This document shows, in pieces, positions 1 through 5,014 of a stretch of 6,093 nucleotides of DNA. Each line of letters starts with the position of its first letter. Position 1 is the stretch's first letter. The notes below the pieces were generated by a model. The model made no database searches, was not told the DNA's origin, and saw only the letters and a list, made by a program, of their open reading frames with translations. Both the position numbers and the translations under genes were made by a program. The stretch comes from an uncultured Rhodospirillales bacterium (GTDB lineage: Bacteria; Pseudomonadota; Alphaproteobacteria; RF32; CAG-239): the NCBI GenBank assembly GCA_902795665.1, contig CADBMA010000147.1, positions 1 to 6,093 of the forward strand, written 5' to 3'.

Positions 1-1
1 G

Positions 2-265
2 GTTAATGTGCCTATTTTGGGTGTTGTTGAGAATATGAGCTATTATTTATGCCCAAATTGCGGCAATAAGGAATATATTTTCGGAGAGCATGGAGCCAGA
101 AATACGGCCGCTCAAATTGGGGTCGATTTTTTGGGGGATATTCCGTTGGATATTCAAATCCGTAGTCATGCGGATGAGGGAATGCCTATTGTTCAGGCAA
201 AACCAGATAGCCAGTTTGCCAAGGCTTATTTGGAAATTGCGGCCAAAATTGTTGATAAAATATAG
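2..265 (+). CDS. mrp: Mrp/ApbC-family Fe-S carrier P-loop ATPase, C-terminal fragment
   Basis: This is the last 87 residues of a Mrp/ApbC (Nbp35-like) ATPase, a cytoplasmic protein that binds a labile [4Fe-4S] cluster and passes it to apo-proteins. The frame is open to the left edge, so the Walker A and deviant Walker motifs lie outside the window. The visible part starts in the family signature GVVENMSYY and continues directly into CPNC (fragment residues 17-20). In this family that CxxC bridges the cluster at the dimer interface. It is followed by IFGEHGA, then FLGDIPLD and IR..ADEGMPIV, which are the usual C-terminal landmarks. The GTG at position 8 is an internal Val codon and not a start. 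The gene ends at TAG 263-265, three bases before the stop codon of the convergent nagB. The assignment is firm; whether the symbol should be mrp or apbC is a naming choice. Confidence 0.92.
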   Translation, partial: VNVPILGVVENMSYYLCPNCGNKEYIFGEHGARNTAAQIGVDFLGDIPLDIQIRSHADEGMPIVQAKPDSQFAKAYLEIAAKIVDKI

Positions 266-268
266 TTT

Positions 269-1066
269 TTATTTTCCGAATTTGGTTGCTTCATTGTCAT
301 TAAAATAGCGTACGGTGCTTGATTTGAGCATTGAAGCGGCGTCTTCATCGCAAACAATCAGTGCGTGCGGATGCATTTGCAAAATGCTCAAAGGACACAT
401 ATGATTGATGCTGCCTTCCACAGCGCAGTGCAGAGCGTTGGCTTTGTTGTTTCCGGAAGCAAGAACCATAACCTCGCGAGAATCCATAATGGTTGATATA
501 CCTATAGTGACAACAGTTCTCGGTACAAGATTTTCGTTGTTGTTAAAAAATCGCGAATTGGCGCGGATGGTATCCCGATTGAGAGCTTTTAAGCGGGTGC
601 GCGATGCCAAAGAAGAGCCCGGCTCATTGAAAGCAATATGTCCATCTTCGCCAACGCCGGCTACTAATAAATCAATACCGCCGTAGCTGCGAATTTTCTT
701 TTCATATTCTGCACATTCTTTGGCAAAATCTCTGGTGTTTCCATTTAACAGATGAATATTTTTCTTTTTTATATCGATATGCTGAAAAAATTTTTCCCAC
801 AGTGTGTGGCTGAAACTGAATTTGCTGTCAGTGGCAAGTCCAACATACTCGCACATATTGAAGAAAACAACATTTTGAAATGAAATTTTTCCCTTTTTAA
901 ACATAGCAATCAAGCGTTCAAACATTCCTAATGGTGAACTGCCGGCAGGAAGGGCTATGACCAAAGGTTTTTCCGGTGTAGGACGGCATGATTTGATTTT
1001 GTATGCAACATAATCGGCAGCCCATTGAGAGCACTTGTTATAATCAGGATTGATAATTATACGCAT
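269..1066 (-). CDS. nagB: Glucosamine-6-phosphate deaminase NagB, with Cys at the catalytic Asp72 position
   Basis: NagB converts glucosamine-6-phosphate to fructose-6-phosphate plus ammonia, the last step of N-acetylglucosamine use in the cytoplasm. The 265-residue product aligns from memory without gaps to the 266-residue E. coli enzyme over nearly its whole length. Conserved landmarks include NVVFFNM.EYVGL (65-77), LLNGN (106-110), GVGEDGHIAFNEP (137-149, with Asp141, His143 and Glu148), SSLASRTR (151-158), ANSRFF (169-174, Arg172), Lys208, and VEG.INHM (216-223). Arg158, Lys160 and Tyr254, linked to the allosteric GlcNAc6P site in E. coli, are also present. The oddity is residue 72: the general base Asp72 is Cys (codon TGC, complement of 851-853). 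Nearby, Thr41 is Ala, Thr44 is Ser and Tyr85 is Phe. The fold and family are certain; normal deaminase activity is not. The start is supported by AAGGAA 7 nt upstream. It is a single-gene unit, divergent from ligA. Confidence 0.93.
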   Translation of the reverse strand: MRIIINPDYNKCSQWAADYVAYKIKSCRPTPEKPLVIALPAGSSPLGMFERLIAMFKKGKISFQNVVFFNMCEYVGLATDSKFSFSHTLWEKFFQHIDIKKKNIHLLNGNTRDFAKECAEYEKKIRSYGGIDLLVAGVGEDGHIAFNEPGSSLASRTRLKALNRDTIRANSRFFNNNENLVPRTVVTIGISTIMDSREVMVLASGNNKANALHCAVEGSINHMCPLSILQMHPHALIVCDEDAASMLKSSTVRYFNDNEATKFGK

Positions 1067-1073
1067 GGCATGT

Positions 1074-1079
1074 TTCCTT
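1074..1079 (-). promoter_or_regulatory. Ribosome binding site of nagB
   Basis: AAGGAA on the minus strand lies 7 nt upstream of the ATG at 1066-1064. A second ATG at 1071-1069 is out of frame and only 2 nt from this site, so the SD spacing selects the 1066 start. Confidence 0.75.
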
Positions 1080-1100
1080 ACAATATTTTTTTTCGGGTTA

Positions 1101-1106
1101 ATTATA
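1101..1106 (-). promoter_or_regulatory. Candidate -10 box for nagB
   Basis: A perfect TATAAT on the minus strand would give a transcript start near 1094 and a leader of about 28 nt before nagB. I see no convincing -35 hexamer 16-18 bp upstream of it, and the region is very A+T-rich, so this is tentative. Confidence 0.35.
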
Positions 1107-1207
1107 AGCCTATAAAGTTAAATAAAAGCTTAAAAAGTCACGCTTTGTGTAAAAACAAAGTTATTATGGATTTTTGATATAAATATTTTATATTAAATAA
1201 AAATGAT

Positions 1208-1212
1208 GAGGG
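1208..1212 (+). promoter_or_regulatory. Ribosome binding site of ligA
   Basis: GAGGG sits 9 nt upstream of the ATG at 1222. An out-of-frame ATG at 1214 is too close to it to be used, which supports the 1222 start. Confidence 0.7.
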
Positions 1213-1221
1213 TATGATAAA

Positions 1222-3297
1222 ATGCGTTTGATAGATGAAATTTCGGAAGAAGAGGCCAAGAAAGAATTAGCAGAAATTGCTGCTGCAATGGCACGGGCAG
1301 ATATTGCTTATTATCAAAATGATGCTCCTTTTTTGAGTGATGCGGAATATGATAGTCTTAAACAACGAAATTTGGAATTGGAAACTAAATTTCCGCATTT
1401 AGTGCGAGCGGATAGTCCATCGCGTAAAGTCGGCGCTCCGCTGCAGAGCGGTTTTGGTAAAATTGCCCATAGATTTCCAATGTTGTCTCTCGGTGATGTT
1501 TTTTCAATGGATGAAGTTGCGGACTTTATAAAAGGAGTAAAACGTTTTTTAAATACAGATTCTGATATTGATTTTATGTGTGAGCCTAAAATTGACGGTT
1601 TGTCCTTTACAGCAAGATATGAGAAGGGTGTTTTTGTTCAAGGGGCGACTCGTGGTGACGGAACTACTGGTGAGGATATTACGGCAAATCTTGGCACGAT
1701 ATCAGGGCTTCCGAAAAAAATTGTCGGGGAAGTTCCTGAGATATTGGAAATTCGCGGTGAAGTATATATGTCAAAAGCTGATTTTTTGGAATTGAACCAG
1801 AGGAATGAAGAAGCCGGTAAAAAACTTTTTGCCAATCCACGAAATGCAGCTGCCGGTTCATTGCGACAGCTTGATGCAGATGTGACCAGACAACGAAATT
1901 TGAGTATTTTTGCCTATACGTGGGGTGAAGTTTCAGAACGCGTATGGTCATCGCAAGAAGACTTTTTTAAGCATCTTCAAAAATGGGGATTTCCAATTAA
2001 TCCTAATAATCGTCTATGTCATTCAATTGCTGAAATTGATGTGTTTTTTGATAATCTGATGCAGATACGTTCAAAATTGCCTTATGATATTGATGGTGTG
2101 GTGTATAAGGTTAATGATATTGATTTGCAGGAGAGATTGGGATTTTTAACAAGAACTCCTCGCTGGGCAATTGCCCATAAATTTCCGGCAGAGCAGGCGG
2201 TTACAAAAATTAATGATATACGTATACAGGTTGGAAGAACCGGAGCTTTGACACCGGTTGCCGATTTGGAGCCGGTAAATGTTGGAGGAGTTTTGGTTTC
2301 ACATGCTACCCTTCATAATGAAGATGAAATAAAGCGTAAAGATATCAGAATCGGTGATAGTGTTATTATTCAGCGTGCCGGAGATGTGATTCCTCAAGTG
2401 GTAAAAGTGGTGCTTGACAAACGTCCGCCGGATAGTCAAGAATTTGAATTTCCGGTTATTTGCCCGCAATGCGGAGCGCATGCTGTGCGTGAAGAAGATG
2501 AGGCTGTCCGGCGCTGCACCGGAGGTCTGACTTGTCCGGCGCAGGCAATTGAGCGTTTGAAACATTTTGTATCACGTGATGCAATGGACATTGATGGATT
2601 GGGCGAAAAAATAATTGAAGATTTTTATTCTGAGAAAATTATCAGCAGTCCGGTTGATATTTTTACACTAGAAGAGCGTAATTTTGGGTCAGAAGATGAT
2701 TTGTTTAGTCGCAATCAAGGATTGCAACTTGAAAAACGTGAGGGATGGGGTAAAAAATCGGTAGAAAATTTATTTTCAGCAATTAATAAAAGCCGGCATA
2801 TTTCTTTATCACGTTTTATTTATGCCCTAGGTATTCGGCAAGTCGGTGCGGCAACAGCTCGGTTGATTGCGCAAAATTTTATATCGTGGAATGAATTTGT
2901 AAAAGAAATGAAGGCGCAAAATACTGAAAAATTATTGGCAATTGATGGAATTGGTCCGGCAATGGTCAAAGATATAGTGGAGTTTTTTCAAGAACAGCAC
3001 AATATTGCGATTATTGAGGGACTGGTGAAGATGATTTCAATTCAGGATTTTGCTGAGCGTGTTGATAATACGTCGCAACTATCCGGTAAAACTCTGGTGT
3101 TTACAGGAACGTTGATGACAATGACCAGAGCTGAAGCAAAAGCAAAGGCTCTATCGAAAGGGGCAAAAGTTGCCGGATCGGTGTCGGCAAACACGGATTA
3201 TGTCGTGGTTGGAGCAGATGCCGGTAGCAAGGCCGCAAAGGCTGCAGAACTTGGAATTGCGATACTGAATGAAGATGATTTTGTGGGTATGCTATAA
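1222..3297 (+). CDS. ligA: NAD+-dependent DNA ligase LigA
   Basis: LigA seals nicks with 3'-OH and 5'-phosphate ends during replication and repair, using NAD+ as the adenylate donor. The 691-residue product has the full bacterial domain order. The N-terminal Ia domain includes LSDAEYD (38-44). The adenylation domain has the nucleophile Lys123 in KIDG, then ATRGDG.TGEDIT with Arg144, and EIRGEVYM with Glu180. Lys296 (DGVVYKVND) and Lys320 (AIAHKFPAE) follow; these correspond to E. coli Lys290 and Lys314. The OB fold contains VGRTGALTPVA. The zinc finger has Cys414, Cys417, Cys432 and Cys438, with the same spacing as E. coli. Helix-hairpin-helix repeats such as GIRQVGAATA and IDGIGPAMV come next, and a BRCT domain runs from about residue 619 (SGKTLVFTGTL) to the end. 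All catalytic and zinc residues are intact and the length is typical, so it should be active. It ends one base before the stop of the convergent small ORF. Confidence 0.98.
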   Translation: MRLIDEISEEEAKKELAEIAAAMARADIAYYQNDAPFLSDAEYDSLKQRNLELETKFPHLVRADSPSRKVGAPLQSGFGKIAHRFPMLSLGDVFSMDEVADFIKGVKRFLNTDSDIDFMCEPKIDGLSFTARYEKGVFVQGATRGDGTTGEDITANLGTISGLPKKIVGEVPEILEIRGEVYMSKADFLELNQRNEEAGKKLFANPRNAAAGSLRQLDADVTRQRNLSIFAYTWGEVSERVWSSQEDFFKHLQKWGFPINPNNRLCHSIAEIDVFFDNLMQIRSKLPYDIDGVVYKVNDIDLQERLGFLTRTPRWAIAHKFPAEQAVTKINDIRIQVGRTGALTPVADLEPVNVGGVLVSHATLHNEDEIKRKDIRIGDSVIIQRAGDVIPQVVKVVLDKRPPDSQEFEFPVICPQCGAHAVREEDEAVRRCTGGLTCPAQAIERLKHFVSRDAMDIDGLGEKIIEDFYSEKIISSPVDIFTLEERNFGSEDDLFSRNQGLQLEKREGWGKKSVENLFSAINKSRHISLSRFIYALGIRQVGAATARLIAQNFISWNEFVKEMKAQNTEKLLAIDGIGPAMVKDIVEFFQEQHNIAIIEGLVKMISIQDFAERVDNTSQLSGKTLVFTGTLMTMTRAEAKAKALSKGAKVAGSVSANTDYVVVGADAGSKAAKAAELGIAILNEDDFVGML

Positions 3298-3298
3298 A

Positions 3299-3562
3299 TT
3301 ACATTATGGCTAGGGTCTTAGCGAAATCGTGTAGCCATTTGTCTACCCCGTCATTTAATATTTTCCGAAAAAGTTTTACATCACAATTTTGTGAGCATTG
3401 TAAAAAATCGGCTAAGTCCTCGTCCGACAGGCTATCTATATAATCAGCAAAACTAAATACCAAATTTGTATTGTATGAATATTGTCCGTTGTTTACAAAA
3501 ATATTGTTTTCGAAAAAATGCCATAGTTCATCGGCTTTTTTATGTATTCGGTGTTGGTTCAT
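3299..3562 (-). CDS. Hypothetical protein, 87 residues, unrecognised
   Basis: I do not recognise this family. The product is a soluble-looking, probably helical 87-residue protein with no signal peptide or membrane segment. It has a His/Lys-rich N-terminus (MNQHRIHKKADELWHFFENN), an acidic middle (SLSDEDLADFL) and two cysteines in CSQNC. Support for a real gene comes from context. An AGAGGG Shine-Dalgarno lies 4 nt upstream of the ATG (3562-3560). A plausible promoter sits further upstream at 3590-3618. The ORF fills the space between ligA and the divergent secreted-protein gene almost exactly. Its stop codon lies one base from that of ligA, so it is a single-gene unit. A role in regulating the divergent neighbour is possible from position alone, but no DNA-binding motif is visible. 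Confidence 0.6.
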   Translation of the reverse strand: MNQHRIHKKADELWHFFENNIFVNNGQYSYNTNLVFSFADYIDSLSDEDLADFLQCSQNCDVKLFRKILNDGVDKWLHDFAKTLAIM

Positions 3563-3566
3563 TACG

Positions 3567-3572
3567 CCCTCT
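3567..3572 (-). promoter_or_regulatory. Ribosome binding site of the 87-residue ORF
   Basis: AGAGGG on the minus strand lies 4 nt before the ATG at 3562-3560. The spacing is slightly short, but the match to the anti-SD sequence is good and supports this ORF being translated. Confidence 0.6.
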
Positions 3573-3614
3573 TTTTACATTATATGTAATATATAAGTTA
3601 TATTTAATGTAAAA
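3573..3614. repeat. 10-bp perfect inverted repeat in a divergent promoter region
   Basis: TTTTACATTA (3573-3582) and TAATGTAAAA (3605-3614) are exact inverted copies separated by 22 bp. The left arm is also part of a tighter imperfectly centred palindrome, TTACAT-TAT-ATGTAA (3575-3589). The arms bracket the putative -10 of the leftward gene, and the right arm overlaps its -35/spacer edge. That placement fits an operator, but A+T-rich DNA produces such repeats by chance, so the function is inferred only. Confidence 0.4.
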
Positions 3615-3618
3615 TCAA
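3590..3618 (-). promoter_or_regulatory. Candidate sigma70-type promoter for the 87-residue ORF
   Basis: On the minus strand, TTGATT (3618-3613), a 17-bp spacer and TATATA (3595-3590) form a reasonable promoter. The predicted transcript start near 3583 leaves a leader of about 20 nt that includes the AGAGGG site. A perfect TATAAT at 3584-3579 is less likely, because transcription would then start inside the ribosome binding site. Confidence 0.4.
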
Positions 3619-3635
3619 GAGACGGTAATCTTTAA

Positions 3636-3664
3636 TTGACTTTTTTTATACTTATTTTTAGAAT
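3636..3664 (+). promoter_or_regulatory. Sigma70-type promoter for the secreted LprI-like gene
   Basis: TTGACT (3636-3641), exactly 17 bp, then TAGAAT (3659-3664): 5/6 matches at both hexamers with ideal spacing. This is the best promoter in the window. Transcription would start near 3671, about 25 nt upstream of the ATG at 3696, leaving room for AAGGAG. It also shows that the in-frame TTG at 3636 is part of the -35 box and not a start codon. Confidence 0.72.
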
Positions 3665-3681
3665 AATAAACAAAAAACACG

Positions 3682-3687
3682 AAGGAG
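3682..3687 (+). promoter_or_regulatory. Ribosome binding site fixing the start at 3696
   Basis: AAGGAG lies 8 nt upstream of the ATG at 3696. It fixes that ATG as the start, so the frame extending upstream to the TTG at 3636 is not used. The resulting N-terminus is a clean signal peptide. Confidence 0.8.
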
Positions 3688-3695
3688 TATGTGAT

Positions 3696-4208
3696 ATGTT
3701 GAAAAATTTAATTTTTGTAGCGGCGGCAATGCTGTCGATGATTGTGGACGGATATGCCCAAGATAATCTGTATGCAAGGAAAAATTCGGTATTGGTTGCA
3801 GATTATGATTTTCAGCAAAAAGAGTATAAAAAATGTATGGAACAATCAGTTTCTTATACCGCGCAAGAATATGTGGCTTGTCTTAATGCTGAAATTGCAA
3901 GACAAAATGCAGCAATTGAAGCTTATTATAATTCATTGCTAAAGTACCCTGAATTTCAAAAATGGAATAATGGTAACGGAATGTTTCGCGGCAATATGAA
4001 AGATATGAATGATCAGTTTGTGGCATATAGAGAGCGCTTGTGTTCTCTGAGCGGTATGGCTCTTTATCAGCTTAATGGTGATTTGGAATATGGACGCAAG
4101 GAATGCGTTAAAGATGTTAATGAAGAATTGCTTCGCCGATTGGAGCGTATGTATAACAGCAGTCAGGCCGACTTTGGTCCCGATGTTTATAACGGCGAAA
4201 CTTATTAA
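3696..4208 (+). CDS. Secreted LprI/DUF1311-like four-cysteine protein
   Basis: The 170-residue product begins with a signal peptide: MLKN, a hydrophobic stretch IFVAAAMLSMIV, then GYA before Gln22, a good signal peptidase I site. It is therefore likely periplasmic. The mature part has the layout of the LprI N-terminal/DUF1311 family. Cys47 (KKC) and Cys62 (VACLNAE) flank the start of a helical stretch, AEIARQNAAIEAYYNSLL. A helix with FVAYRERLC (Cys116) corresponds to the family's W/F..YR...C motif. Cys137 precedes a final helix ending in LLRRLERMY. The four cysteines probably form two disulfides. Characterised members such as mycobacterial LprI inhibit lysozyme, but most DUF1311 proteins are uncharacterised, so a lysozyme-inhibitor role is only a suggestion. 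There is no lipobox cysteine, so it is not a lipoprotein. It has its own strong promoter and RBS. Its stop codon overlaps that of the convergent DUF4340 gene (TTAA at 4205-4208). Confidence 0.75.
   Translation: MLKNLIFVAAAMLSMIVDGYAQDNLYARKNSVLVADYDFQQKEYKKCMEQSVSYTAQEYVACLNAEIARQNAAIEAYYNSLLKYPEFQKWNNGNGMFRGNMKDMNDQFVAYRERLCSLSGMALYQLNGDLEYGRKECVKDVNEELLRRLERMYNSSQADFGPDVYNGETY
4205..4208. other. Shared TTAA: overlapping stop codons of two convergent genes
   Basis: TTAA is its own reverse complement. TAA 4206-4208 ends the LprI-like gene, and the minus-strand TAA (4207-4205) ends the DUF4340 gene. No intergenic sequence remains between the two. Confidence 0.9.
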
Positions 4209-5014
4209 TATTGTGCTTCTGAGCTGAATAAACGGTTTCCTTCCGGTTGTGGTAATTCAAAAAACCAGCCGCTGTATAGGAAACCGTTATTTTTTACATA
4301 TTCGGCGGCGGCTAATGTTGGCATTACAGAAGTTTGTAAATCAACAGATGCCCAGTAGCTATGATTACGCATATAGACTGTCAAATTAACAATAATTCCA
4401 TCTGTGGTCATAATTTTTAAATTGTGTCTATCCCAATCTTTGAAATCATTTTGTTTTGTTGCTTGGTAAAAAAACAATTGTGAAAATGAAAACTTGCTCG
4501 GATCGATGCCATAAATTTCGCTTATATTATTATCAGAGAGCGGAATTAAGGGCTGAATAAACCATTGATATGGCTGTGAAGGAATTTGAAAGTTTCCGCG
4601 CAAGAGATATTTTTCGGAGTTGTATACGGCAATCATTTCGTCGGTTTGTCCGTTGACGGCATTAAAATATAATTTAATATTGTGCGGAAGAGATGTCTTG
4701 ATGATAATTTCACCGCCTTCGGAAATTTCATCTTTATAGCTAATGCTTTGGGTTAAAGCTTGTTGCAAATCATTTAATAACTTTTCAGCAATATCGCTGT
4801 TAACTGGATAAAAATCGTCATCACGGCTGTACCAAATGCCATTTTGGCGCACCAGTGTTGTGTCGTTATTGACTATTATGGTGTTGGTAGATGCAATTTG
4901 CAGTGATAATTGTGAAACAGAAATGCTTGGGCGATTTGCATAATAAATCCCGATGATAGACGCGGTGCCGATTATTAAAAGAGCAATGGTGATAAATATA
5001 AATCTCTGCTTCAT
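4205..5014 (-). CDS. DUF4340-domain membrane-anchored protein
   Basis: This 269-residue protein has one N-terminal membrane anchor (about residues 5-25, IFITIALLIIGTASIIGIYY); the rest is probably extracytoplasmic. After the anchor comes the pattern typical of DUF4340: a short beta-rich stretch ending in TTLVRQNGIWYSRDDDFYPVNSDIAEKLL, then a helix and more beta strands (KLYFNAVNG.., IAVYNSEKYLLRG). It is somewhat shorter than many family members. DUF4340 proteins are usually encoded directly after a GldG-like protein in ABC-2-type transporter operons. That is the case here: its ATG (5014-5012) overlaps the upstream TGA in ATGA (5014-5011), suggesting translational coupling. An AAGAGG RBS lies 5 nt upstream, inside the preceding gene. 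Its biochemical role is unknown in the family; association with the transporter is inferred from context. Confidence 0.77.
   Translation of the reverse strand: MKQRFIFITIALLIIGTASIIGIYYANRPSISVSQLSLQIASTNTIIVNNDTTLVRQNGIWYSRDDDFYPVNSDIAEKLLNDLQQALTQSISYKDEISEGGEIIIKTSLPHNIKLYFNAVNGQTDEMIAVYNSEKYLLRGNFQIPSQPYQWFIQPLIPLSDNNISEIYGIDPSKFSFSQLFFYQATKQNDFKDWDRHNLKIMTTDGIIVNLTVYMRNHSYWASVDLQTSVMPTLAAAEYVKNNGFLYSGWFFELPQPEGNRLFSSEAQY

Larger units (their letters stand above)
1067..1221. other. Divergent nagB/ligA intergenic region
   Basis: This 155-nt A+T-rich spacer must carry the promoters of both nagB (leftward) and ligA (rightward). Two small inverted repeats are visible. One is CTTTGT/ACAAAG (1143-1148 and 1155-1160, 6-nt loop). 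The other is ATATAAA-TAT-TTTATAT (1177-1193). For ligA there are -10-like hexamers such as TATATT (1189-1194), but none has a good -35 partner at standard spacing. No small ORF or RNA gene is recognisable here. Confidence 0.5.

Noticed and set aside
257..275. AAAATA/TATTTT hairpin across the mrp/nagB junction as a bidirectional terminator
   Set aside because: The stem is only six A-T pairs, too weak to act as an intrinsic terminator and expected by chance in this composition.
405..686. Plus-strand ORF of 93 residues inside nagB
   Set aside because: It is antisense to conserved NagB active-site sequence, with no supporting start signals or protein-like features.
1638..2565. Minus-strand and alternate-frame ORFs within ligA (for example 1638-1835, 1679-1951, 2299-2565)
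   Set aside because: They lie entirely within a fully conserved ligA reading frame, have no RBS or recognisable domains, and look like antisense shadows.
3306..3338. Inverted repeat ATGGCTA/TAGCCAT just after ligA as a terminator
   Set aside because: The arms are only 7 bp with a 19-nt loop and no T-run on either strand. It also lies within the coding sequence of the small ORF.
3636..3695. N-terminal extension of the secreted protein from a TTG at 3636
   Set aside because: The TTG is the beginning of the -35 hexamer TTGACT, there is no SD before it, and AAGGAG plus a proper signal peptide mark the ATG at 3696.
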